Below are positions 57,912-64,000 of a DNA stretch of 64,000 nt, in pieces (the stretch's first letter is position 1; each line of letters begins with the position of its first letter). This DNA is from Streptomyces sp. CB03234 (lineage in GTDB: Bacteria; Actinomycetota; Actinomycetes; Streptomycetales; Streptomycetaceae), in assembly GCF_001905885.1 (NCBI RefSeq), contig NZ_LIYH01000008.1, forward strand, positions 62,001 to 126,000, written 5' to 3'. Under the pieces are notes generated by a model. It saw only the letters and a list, made by a program, of their open reading frames with translations. It was not told the DNA's origin and did not search any database. Both the position numbers and the translations under genes were made by a program.

Positions 57912-58607
57912 ATGACCGATGCCGACCACCTGACGCTCCCGGGCGAGGTGCTGCGCGCGGCGTACGGAGCGTTCGCGGCGGCCGTCCGGGAAATCGACGA
58001 CGAGCGGTCGTGGGCACCGACCGGATGCACCGGCTGGGCCGCGCGCGACCTGGTGTTCCACTGCCTGACCGATGCGCAGCGCGCCCTGAACGCCCTGCAC
58101 CTGCCCACCGGCGCCGAGCCCGACCGGGACGCCGTCACCTACTGGGCGGACTGGCGGCAGCAGGACGCGGCGGGCAGGGAGCGGGCGGCACAGGGCCGCC
58201 GGTTCACGCGGACCGTCGCCGGGATGTTCCTGCACTTCGGGCAACTGCGCGAGCTGTACCTGGAGACGGTGGCGGCCGCGCTGCACGCCGCCGACCACGT
58301 CGATCCACGGCAGCCCGTGGCCACCCAGGGGCATGTCCTGCGCGCTGGCGATCTGCTGCGTACGCTCGCGGTGGAGGCCACCATCCATCATCTGGACCTC
58401 GGCGTCTCACTCACCGACCTGCCGGGGCCTTCTCCGGAAGGGCTGGCCGAGGTCCGGCGCACGCTCGACGGGCTGCTGGGGCGGCCCGTCCCGGTGCCGT
58501 GGGACGACGCGCACTACGCCCGCGCGGCCACCGGCCGGGCCGCCCTCACTCCCGCCGAGCGCGCCGTTCTCGGCCCGGACGCGCCGCGCTTCCCCCTGTT
58601 CGGATGA
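57912..58607 (+). CDS. DinB/maleylpyruvate-isomerase-type mycothiol-dependent protein
   Basis: A 231-residue four-helix protein with the MDMPI N-domain pattern (SWAPTGCTGWAARDLVFHCLTDAQRALNAL) and later metal-type His residues in TLAVEATIHHLDL. The family includes mycothiol-dependent maleylpyruvate isomerase and mycothiol S-transferases. GGAGG lies 6 bases before the ATG at 57912; the open frame extends 22 codons upstream without a ribosome binding site. Confidence 0.82.
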   Translation: MTDADHLTLPGEVLRAAYGAFAAAVREIDDERSWAPTGCTGWAARDLVFHCLTDAQRALNALHLPTGAEPDRDAVTYWADWRQQDAAGRERAAQGRRFTRTVAGMFLHFGQLRELYLETVAAALHAADHVDPRQPVATQGHVLRAGDLLRTLAVEATIHHLDLGVSLTDLPGPSPEGLAEVRRTLDGLLGRPVPVPWDDAHYARAATGRAALTPAERAVLGPDAPRFPLFG

Positions 58608-58628
58608 CCTCTCCGGCCGGGCCGTCCG

Positions 58629-58919
58629 TCACACGTCGTGCCCCTGCGCGGCGAGCCAGCGGTGGACGGCCGTCTTGTCGGCGACGCTGACGCGTACGGG
58701 CACGTCCGGTGCGGGTCCCTCGTCCGCGTTGAAGCCGGTGTCGGTGACCCGGGCCGTCACCCAGTCGGCCAGCTCCCGGGCGGCGTCGGCGGACAGCCTG
58801 CGCCGCCGCCACTCCTCCCGTGCCTCCTCGGCAGCCCGCGCGTCATGCCGCGCCGCCTCCTCCAGCCATGCCGGTACGAGCCGTTCGACGACCCGCTCGT
58901 CCGCTGCGGAATGGTTCAT
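58629..58919 (-). CDS. Small helical protein of unknown function
   Basis: A 96-residue soluble protein, mostly helical (ERLVPAWLEEAARHDARAAEEAREEWRRRRLSADAARELADWVTARV), ending DKTAVHRWLAAQGHDV. Composition and codon use are like real genes of this DNA, but I recognise no family. Confidence 0.6.
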   Translation of the reverse strand: MNHSAADERVVERLVPAWLEEAARHDARAAEEAREEWRRRRLSADAARELADWVTARVTDTGFNADEGPAPDVPVRVSVADKTAVHRWLAAQGHDV

Positions 58920-59078
58920 GCAGCCATGTGTGACCGCTCGCGCTCGCGGTCATTCCGCCCGGCTGCGGCAAAAGGGTGAACTCACGGTTCGCTCATCTGC
59001 GGGGCCGCTACGCGGTGGGGGCGGCCTGTTACGCAAAGGAACCCGGAGATCCGGGTGTCCCGACGATGAAGGACGAAC

Positions 59079-59288
59079 ATGATCAAGAAGGTCCGGCCAC
59101 GGCAGGTGTCGCCGCCGCCGTCCCCGGCATGTCCGCGCCGACGGCCGCCGCCATGGGCGACCGCGGAGTCGACAGGCAGAACCAGCGGTGCGCGGAGAAC
59201 TGCACGGCGGTCAAGGGCGACAGCGCCCTGTCGCACATCCCTGGAGAAGGTCATCGCCGAGTACGCGTCCGTCGCCGTCCAGGACTGA
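59079..59288 (+). pseudogene. Decayed rodlin-like gene
   Basis: After MIKKV at 59079 the frame shifts to TAGVAAAVPGMSAPTAAAMGD (a signal peptide) and then RQNQRCAENCTAVKGDSALSHI, which I recognise as the C-terminal part of Streptomyces rodlins (RdlA/RdlB). A second shift at the CCC run at 59239-59241 is needed to reach LEKVIAEYASVAVQD and the TGA at 59286. About 60 residues between the signal peptide and the Cys-containing end are absent compared with a normal rodlin of about 130 residues. An AGGA precedes the ATG. Two frameshifts plus an internal deletion mean it is dead. Confidence 0.7.
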
Positions 59289-59292
59289 CGTG

Positions 59293-59336
59293 AGCCGGCA
59301 GGCCCGTACGCGCGCCGGGCGCCGTGCGGGCCGGCT
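59293..59336. terminator. Imperfect hairpin between rodlin remnant and ATPase gene
   Basis: AGCCGGC and GGCCCG segments near 59293-59308 pair, with a small bulge, with CGGGCCGGCT ending near 59336. It lies between convergent genes. Confidence 0.35.
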
Positions 59337-59347
59337 GCGTGAAGGGG

Positions 59348-59836
59348 TCAGGCGGAGTCGCCGGGCAGGGAGAGGGTCGCCCAGACCGTCTTGCCCCGTA
59401 CCGGCGCCCGGTCCCAGGACCAGGACTCGCTCAGGGCGCCGACGAGGGCGAGGCCCCGGCCGCTCCCCGCGGCGTCGCCGGCGTCGCGCGGCCGTGGCGG
59501 TTCGGGGCTCGGGTCGGAGACGGCGCACACCACGACGCCGGGGTACCGGAAGAGGCCCAGCCACACGGGATGTTCCGGGGGTGGTGAAGAGGACGGGGAG
59601 GAAGGCGGGGCAGAGGACGGGGAAAGTGCGTGCTGGACGGCGTTGGTCACCAATTCACTGACGACCAGTGTCATGTCCGGCACCAGCGACGGCAGCGCCC
59701 ACGAGGTCAGGGTGGCCCTGACGAACCGCCGCGCCTGCCCCGCGCTCCGTGGACACCCGCCGAGCCCGCAGGCGGCGAAGCCGTCCAGACTCTCGTCACG
59801 CGGCAACGCGGCATCCGTACGCGATAAGGCCGACAT
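59348..59836 (-). CDS. ATP-binding anti-sigma-type protein (HATPase_c_2)
   Basis: A 162-residue GHKL ATPase of the RsbW/AbaA-neighbour type: VRATLTSWALPSLVPDMTLVVSELVTNAVQHAL is the N box, then DPSPEPPRPRDAGDAAGSGRGLALVGALSESWSWDRAPVRGKTVWATLSL is the G2/G3 region. It is divergent from a DUF397 + XRE/DUF5753 pair, the usual arrangement. I chose the ATG at 59836. A start at 59953 would place the N-terminus in the palindromic region 59930-59953, which looks regulatory. Confidence 0.82.
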   Translation of the reverse strand: MSALSRTDAALPRDESLDGFAACGLGGCPRSAGQARRFVRATLTSWALPSLVPDMTLVVSELVTNAVQHALSPSSAPPSSPSSSPPPEHPVWLGLFRYPGVVVCAVSDPSPEPPRPRDAGDAAGSGRGLALVGALSESWSWDRAPVRGKTVWATLSLPGDSA

Positions 59837-59929
59837 ATGAGCCGTCACTGGGCATGTCCCCCTGCAGGCTTCGGTGTTCGACGCTGCGGCAGCCGATCTG
59901 GAACGAGTATCGTCGGCCGCGTCGCCAAA

Positions 59930-59953
59930 ATGCAATTGCATCTGGGATTGCAT
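59930..59953. promoter_or_regulatory. ATTGCAT-type operator cluster
   Basis: The 12-base palindrome ATGCAATTGCAT (59930-59941) is followed by another ATTGCAT (59947-59953), 12 bases after the palindrome's own. The A/T-rich patch stands out in high-GC DNA and sits between the divergent ATPase and DUF397 genes. Confidence 0.5.
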
Positions 59954-60000
59954 TCAAGGATGGCGGGAACACCTGAACGAAACGGCAGGGGTTGGTGGGT

Positions 60001-60234
60001 GTGGAGTTTTTCAACGGTATGCAGGCCGGAGCACTGAGCTCGGTGACATGGACCAAGAGCAGTCACAGCAACGCCACGGGAAACTGCGTCGAATTGGCCG
60101 CGCTCCCCGGTGGCCGCATCGCCGTCCGCAACTCCCGGGACCCGCTCGGGCCCGCGCTGATCTACACCCGTGAGGAGATCGCGGCCTTCGTCGCGGGAGC
60201 CCGGGACGGCGACTTCGACTCCGTACTGGACTGA
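60001..60234 (+). CDS. DUF397 domain protein
   Basis: A 77-residue protein with the DUF397 motif VTWTKSSHSNATGNCVELAALPGGRIAVRNSRDPLGPALIYTREEIAAFVAGARDGDFDSVL. Such proteins are encoded beside XRE/DUF5753 regulators and behave like partners or antitoxins. I chose GTG 60001, which has GGCAGGGG 9 bases upstream; GTG 59995 is closer to it. Confidence 0.88.
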   Translation: MEFFNGMQAGALSSVTWTKSSHSNATGNCVELAALPGGRIAVRNSRDPLGPALIYTREEIAAFVAGARDGDFDSVLD

Positions 60235-60319
60235 ATCGGGCCACCGGAGCGACTCACTGTCTGGCCCGCCTCGCCGCGTGCTGGATACTGTCGTGTCCTC
60301 ACAGAGCAGGAGCGCCCCG

Positions 60320-61222
60320 ATGGCTGCAACGGAACGGAGCCCGTCGTTGTTCGTCCGGCCCCTGGGGGCGGTCGAGAACAACCCGACCGCCCTGAAGCTG
60401 ATCCTGGGCGGCAAGCTGCGCGAACTGCGCGTGAGTGCCGGGCTCGACCCCGCGGACGTCGATGTCCGCCTCGGCTTCTCCCGCTCGAAGACGAGCCGGC
60501 TGGAACTGGGCCGCCACGGGTGCAAACCGGCCGACGCCGAGGCGCTGTTGCGGCTGTACGGGGTGGAGGACGACGAACTGTTGGCGGAGTTCCAGCGGTT
60601 GGTCGCCCAGTCCCGTCGGCCGGACTGGTGGAGCTCCTTCCATGACGTCCTGTCGGATTTCTTCACGCCGCTGGTCGCCCTGGAAGGAGCGGCCGCGATC
60701 ATCCGCACGTACGAGCCGTTCTATGTGCCGGGCCTACTGCAGACGCCCGCCTACGCGCGTGCGGTGATCGAGTCGGGGCCCGCCCGCCTCCTCCCCCACG
60801 ACGTCGGGCGCCGGGTGGACCTGCGGCAGGAGAGGCAGCGGCAGCTCGACCAGCCGGACGCGCCGCGGCTGTGGGCGGTGCTCGACGAGTCGGTCCTGAT
60901 GCGCACGGTCGGCGGACACCGGGTGATGCGCGAACAGCTGGAGCACCTCGCCGTGATGATGCGGCGATCCCGCGTCACCGTGCAGATCGCGCCGTTGGAC
61001 GTGACCGCGTCCGTGGGTGTGGGCACGGGCGTGACGTATCTGCGCTTCGCGCTCGGTGACCTCAGGGACGCGGTCTACATCGAGCACCTGACGGACAGCA
61101 CCTTCAGCCAGAAACCCCAGACCGTCGAGCAGTACCGCGACATGCTCGACAGGCTGGGGGCCTGTGCTCTCACCCCGGCGGACTCGCTCACGCTGCTGCA
61201 CGAGCGCATCGAGCGCTACTGA
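60320..61222 (+). CDS. XRE family regulator with DUF5753 domain
   Basis: A 300-residue regulator: helix-turn-helix at about residues 28-80 (LGGKLRELRVSAGLDPADVDVRLGFSRSKTSRLELGRHGCKPADAEALLRLYGV) and the DUF5753 ligand/partner domain with YEPFYVPGLLQTPAYARAVI, RQERQRQLD and VLDESVLMRTVGG. With DUF397 and the ATPase it forms the AbaA-like triad common in Streptomyces and linked to development and antibiotic production. CAGGAGC lies 7 bases before the ATG. Confidence 0.92.
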   Translation: MAATERSPSLFVRPLGAVENNPTALKLILGGKLRELRVSAGLDPADVDVRLGFSRSKTSRLELGRHGCKPADAEALLRLYGVEDDELLAEFQRLVAQSRRPDWWSSFHDVLSDFFTPLVALEGAAAIIRTYEPFYVPGLLQTPAYARAVIESGPARLLPHDVGRRVDLRQERQRQLDQPDAPRLWAVLDESVLMRTVGGHRVMREQLEHLAVMMRRSRVTVQIAPLDVTASVGVGTGVTYLRFALGDLRDAVYIEHLTDSTFSQKPQTVEQYRDMLDRLGACALTPADSLTLLHERIERY

Positions 61223-61231
61223 GCGAAACGC

Positions 61232-62044
61232 CTACCCGATCCGGGCGACGCCACCCCACTCGACCCATTCGTCGGTCTGCTGGACGGGTGCGAGGTCGTT
61301 GTCGGGACGCCATGTCGACACTTCCACCAGCCCCGGTTCGAGGATCTCCAGACCGTCGAGGAAGGCGGCCACCTCGTGCTCCTCGCGCACCCGGCCCCAG
61401 TGTCCGTCGGTGGCCTCCGCCATGAAGTCGGTCACGAAGGTGCGGATCTCGGGGCGGTCGCTGACGAGCTGGCACACGACGAGGAAGCTGCCCGGTACAA
61501 GGCGTTCGGCGACCCTCCGGACCAGCGCGCCCGGGTCGTCCTCGTCCGGGATGCAGTGCAGGACCGACACGAACAGGGCGGCGACGGGCCGGCTGAAGTC
61601 GATCAGCCTCCTGGTCTCCTCGTGGTCGAAGATGCCCCCGGTGTCGCGCATGTCGGCCTGGATGACGGCCGTCCGGTCGTTCTCGTCCAGGAGGGCGCGG
61701 CCGTGCGCCAGCACGATGGGGTCGTTGTCGACGTACACCACGGCGGCGGCGGGGTCGACGGCCTGGGCGACCTGGTGGACGTTGTCCTGGGTGGGCAGGC
61801 CCGATCCGTGGTCGATGAATTGGCGGATTCCGTACTCCGCGGCGAGCACGCGTACGACGCGCCGCAGGAAGTGCCGGTTGTTCACCGCCAGCGCCTTCGT
61901 ACTGGGCACCTGCTTCAGCAGGAGCTCGCACGCCGCGCGGTCGGACTCGTAGTTGTCGCTGCCCCCCAGGAAGTAGTCGTACATGCGCGCCACGCTGGGC
62001 ACGGTCGTGTCGATGGCGTCAGGGCTCCACAACTCGCGTGCCAT
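61232..62044 (-). CDS. SAM-dependent methyltransferase (DUF574/PF04672 family)
   Basis: A 270-residue protein of the actinobacterial family: IDTTVPSVARMYDYFLGGSDNYESDRAACELLLK start, NNRHFLRRVVRVLAAEYGIRQFIDHGSGLPTQDNVHQVAQ as the SAM-binding strand-loop, then VYVDNDPIVLAHGRALL. The substrate is unknown. I prefer the ATG at 62044 (GAGGA at 6 bases), which also fits the family length; an ATG at 62095 lacks a ribosome binding site. Confidence 0.87.
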   Translation of the reverse strand: MARELWSPDAIDTTVPSVARMYDYFLGGSDNYESDRAACELLLKQVPSTKALAVNNRHFLRRVVRVLAAEYGIRQFIDHGSGLPTQDNVHQVAQAVDPAAAVVYVDNDPIVLAHGRALLDENDRTAVIQADMRDTGGIFDHEETRRLIDFSRPVAALFVSVLHCIPDEDDPGALVRRVAERLVPGSFLVVCQLVSDRPEIRTFVTDFMAEATDGHWGRVREEHEVAAFLDGLEILEPGLVEVSTWRPDNDLAPVQQTDEWVEWGGVARIG

Positions 62045-62171
62045 CCAGTCCTCATCCGCTCGGGTGCCGTCAGGTGGGTCGTACGAGAGGCACATGCTAG
62101 GGAGAGCGGGGGCGCCGGTATGAGGAATGGCCGTGGAAGCGGGGCCGAGTGGACGTCTTTCGGCCATCGTG

Positions 62172-63341
62172 TCAGCGCATGACACCTTCGCCGGTGTCGT
62201 GCCAGCGTTCGAGCCGGCGTTGCAGCACCTGGAGCGCTCCGCGCTGCCGGCCGGGCACCCGTCGGCGCAGCGCGATCAGGGCCGGCGCGAGGGCGCGGGC
62301 GGTGTCCGGGTCGCGGAGCTGTTCCCACTGGTGGTGGGCGCGGTCGACGGCGCCTTCCACCTCGGGGTCGTCCCGGGTCTGCTGCCGCGCCAGCCTGGCC
62401 TCGGCGGCCACCATCCACAGCCGGCAGCTGGCCGCCGGGTCCCCGGCGAGGCGGGCGAGGTCGGCGCGTACCTCCAGCCAGTGGATGGCCTGGGGCGAGC
62501 CGGAACCGTAGGTCCGGTGGGCGTGCTGCTCCCAGGCCGCGGCGGCGGCCGCCGCTTCACCGTGGCGGCCGGACGCGGCGGCGGCGAGGATCGACGGCAG
62601 CGGATCGGTGCCGGGAGCGGGCCGGCCGGTGGCGCTCTCCTGGCGTGCGGAGGGTACGGGCGCGGGCGGGAAGCCGGCGGCGAACACCAGCGCGGCGTGC
62701 GGAGCGCTCTGCGCGGGGGCCTGCGCGGCGGCCTGGGCGGCGGCCTGTTCGTGCAGGGCGGCGAGCGGGGGGCGCGCCCCGCTGCGCCAGATGGCGGCGC
62801 ACGCCTTGAGGTAGTCCGGGCTCGCGATCGTACGGCGCCCGGGTGAGGGGACGACGCGGCCGTACACGCGTACTCCGTGGCAGAGCGTGAGCAGGCCCCC
62901 GTCCGTGGCGAGTTGCTGCCAGGTCGGGTCGTCGGCGACCAGGTCGAGGACGACCGTGGTCGTGCCGGGGCGGCGGAGCCTGAGCTCACCGGCGATCCAG
63001 TGCCAGGGCAGGGCGGTGTAGCGGAGGGTGGCGGGTGACGTACGGGCCAGGGCCAGGTGCGGGAGGCGCTGCCGGTGGTCGAGGTGGAGCTGCCCGGCGA
63101 TGTAGAGCGAGAGCGGGCCAGGCGCGGCGACGGCGGCGCGGAGCCGGGTGAGCACGGCCTGCGGGTCGAGCGGGTCCGCCAGCTCGACCAGTGTCGCGGC
63201 CGCCGTGCCGGTCAGCGCGCCCGGGGGTACGGCGGCGAGCGCGGGAAGCACGCCCACCGCGTCGATCAGCCGCCCCTTGCCGACGGGGGCGGCCGCCAGC
63301 AGCAGCGCCGTCCCGGCCGCGTCCTCCGTGTCGATCACCAC
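62172..63341 (-). CDS. Uncharacterised protein with helical-repeat C-terminus
   Basis: A 389-residue soluble protein that I do not recognise. The first 180 residues look alpha/beta with LLLAAAPVGKGRLIDAVGVLPALAAVPPG and LSLYIAGQLHLDHRQRLPHLALAR, reminiscent of caspase-like or effector-associated domains. After an Ala/Gln-rich linker (AAQAAAQAPAQSAP, near 202-215) the C-terminus is helical (ASGRHGEAAAAAAAWEQHAHRTYGSGSPQAIHWLEVRADLARLAGDPAASCRLWMVAAEARLARQQT), TPR-like. GTG start at 63341. Confidence 0.65.
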   Translation of the reverse strand: MVIDTEDAAGTALLLAAAPVGKGRLIDAVGVLPALAAVPPGALTGTAAATLVELADPLDPQAVLTRLRAAVAAPGPLSLYIAGQLHLDHRQRLPHLALARTSPATLRYTALPWHWIAGELRLRRPGTTTVVLDLVADDPTWQQLATDGGLLTLCHGVRVYGRVVPSPGRRTIASPDYLKACAAIWRSGARPPLAALHEQAAAQAAAQAPAQSAPHAALVFAAGFPPAPVPSARQESATGRPAPGTDPLPSILAAAASGRHGEAAAAAAAWEQHAHRTYGSGSPQAIHWLEVRADLARLAGDPAASCRLWMVAAEARLARQQTRDDPEVEGAVDRAHHQWEQLRDPDTARALAPALIALRRRVPGRQRGALQVLQRRLERWHDTGEGVMR

Positions 63342-63359
63342 ACCAGAACCGTATCCGCT

Positions 63360-63902
63360 CTAGTGGGGGGCGGGCGGCACCGGGTGGCGGGGAGGGAGGC
63401 GGTGGAGGCGGACCTCGGCGAGCCGGCCGCCGGTGACGAACGCGGTCATGTACGTGCAGTACGGCTGGCGGCGGCGGTCGGTGGGCGAGCCGGGGTTGAG
63501 CAGCCGGAGGCCGCCGGGTGCCGTGCTGTCCCAGGGGATGTGGCTGTGCCCGAACACCAGGACGTCCAGGTCGGGGAACCGCTCTTCGCACCGGCGTTCG
63601 CGGCCTTGCGCGGGGCCCGTCTCGTGGACGATCCCGAACCGCACGCCGCCCAGTTCGGCGCGGGCCACTTCGGGCAGCCGGGCGCGCAGCTCGGGGCCGT
63701 CGTTGTTGCCGTGGACGCCCAGCAGCCGGGTGGCGCGGGACTCCAGCAGGTCGAGTGTCGCTACGTCCACCCAGTCGCCGGCGTGCAGCACCACGTCGGC
63801 GGCCTCGATGCCCGCCAGCAGCTCGGCGGGCAGTCGCCTGGCGCGTTTGGGCAGGTGGGTGTCGGAGGTCAGGAGCAGTCGCAGGTCGTGGGTCGCCTTC
63901 AC
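63360..63902 (-). CDS. Metallophosphoesterase (YfcE/MJ0936-like)
   Basis: A 180-residue calcineurin-like phosphodiesterase. The metal motifs are D14 and H16 (SDTHLP), HAGDWVD, GNNDGPEL, and VFGHSHIPWD with a following NPGSPTDRR. Such small enzymes hydrolyse phosphodiesters in vitro; the physiological substrate is usually unknown. It ends 18 bases before the GTG of the downstream uncharacterised gene, so the two may be cotranscribed. Confidence 0.92.
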   Translation of the reverse strand: MKATHDLRLLLTSDTHLPKRARRLPAELLAGIEAADVVLHAGDWVDVATLDLLESRATRLLGVHGNNDGPELRARLPEVARAELGGVRFGIVHETGPAQGRERRCEERFPDLDVLVFGHSHIPWDSTAPGGLRLLNPGSPTDRRRQPYCTYMTAFVTGGRLAEVRLHRLPPRHPVPPAPH

Positions 63903-63905
63903 CCC

Positions 63906-64000
63906 TCAATGGTGCCGGGGCGGGAGGCCGAGGCGGGCGCGCCACGATCCGGGGGGCGGGTGGGCCAGCCAGCCGCGGTCCCAGTCCGCGCGGCGTGGTG
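63906..64000 (-). CDS. Possible C-terminal end of a gene running off the window
   Basis: One minus-strand frame reads RADWDRGWLAHPPPGSWRARLGL and ends at a TGA at 63906, just before the phosphoesterase start. The aromatic, non-repetitive composition suggests real coding sequence, but about 30 residues are too few to identify. Confidence 0.3.
   Translation of the reverse strand, partial: PRRADWDRGWLAHPPPGSWRARLGLPPRHH

Noticed and set aside
1..64000. CRISPR array, tRNA or rRNA genes, insertion sequence or prophage
   Set aside because: No regularly spaced repeats, no transposase or integrase motifs and no tRNA-like cloverleaf or rRNA stretch were noticed by reading; tRNA genes are easily missed by eye.

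Overview
The window is high-GC DNA with nearly continuous, tightly packed genes, GTG starts, purine-rich ribosome binding sites and many 4-base ATGA gene overlaps. The gene families present (quercetinase like that of Streptomyces sp. FLA, an XRE/DUF5753 + DUF397 + ATPase triad, mycothiol-type DinB proteins, a rodlin remnant, an ECF41-type sigma remnant) point to a Streptomyces chromosome, probably an accessory or arm-proximal part. No rRNA, tRNA, CRISPR array or intact insertion sequence was recognised.

Bases 1-23,050 are dominated by catabolism and its regulators. First come an amidohydrolase fragment, quercetin dioxygenase QueD, an MFS exporter and a divergent MarR regulator. Then follows an operon of SDR, 3-hydroxyacyl-CoA-dehydrogenase-type enzyme, cyclase, cupin and BKACE, ending beside an IclR regulator; it looks built to oxidise a hydroxy acid and cleave the resulting beta-keto acid. 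Next is a TetR-controlled peptide/amide module: a CocE-type hydrolase, two permeases and two ATPases on the plus strand, and a solute-binding lipoprotein and an amidase on the minus strand, with an Fe(II)/2-oxoglutarate oxygenase between them. The plus and minus arms share a 24-base operator-like element, in the same orientation relative to each downstream gene. A fourth block (MarR, SDR, amidohydrolase, acyl-CoA ligase, MaoC hydratase) is preceded by two copies of a palindromic operator that overlap divergent promoters.

Bases 23,050-37,600 hold RNA repair (archease and RtcB, convergent), a GT-C type membrane glycosyltransferase, a STAS anti-anti-sigma protein, an alpha/beta hydrolase paired with a lipase maturation factor, and a stress-type group: Hsp20, DUF3040, a KhtTU-like K+/H+ antiporter pair, an FBP zinc-finger protein, an AlkZ-like protein, a cold-shock protein, an Asp23 protein, VanZ and a secreted phospholipase A2.

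Bases 37,600-64,000 carry a Fic/Doc toxin-antitoxin pair, secreted and cell-envelope proteins (a membrane-anchored streptogrisin-like protease beside a two-component system, a BNR-repeat protein, small lipoproteins), a class A penicillin-binding protein whose transpeptidase motifs are degenerate, a MalY-type aminotransferase, a DHA2 exporter with tandem operator repeats, a ClgR-like regulator, the AbaA-like triad, a DUF574-type methyltransferase and a phosphodiesterase. Several genes are visibly decayed: a frameshifted gene at 29.9-30.2 kb, an ECF41 sigma gene at 38.5-39.1 kb, a GNAT gene at 55.7-56.2 kb and a rodlin gene at 59.1-59.3 kb. A C-terminally short F420-type oxidoreductase lies at 46.4 kb. 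The main candidates for new biology are the split TetR regulon, the BKACE operon, the pseudo-transpeptidase PBP and the hydrolase/maturation-factor pair.
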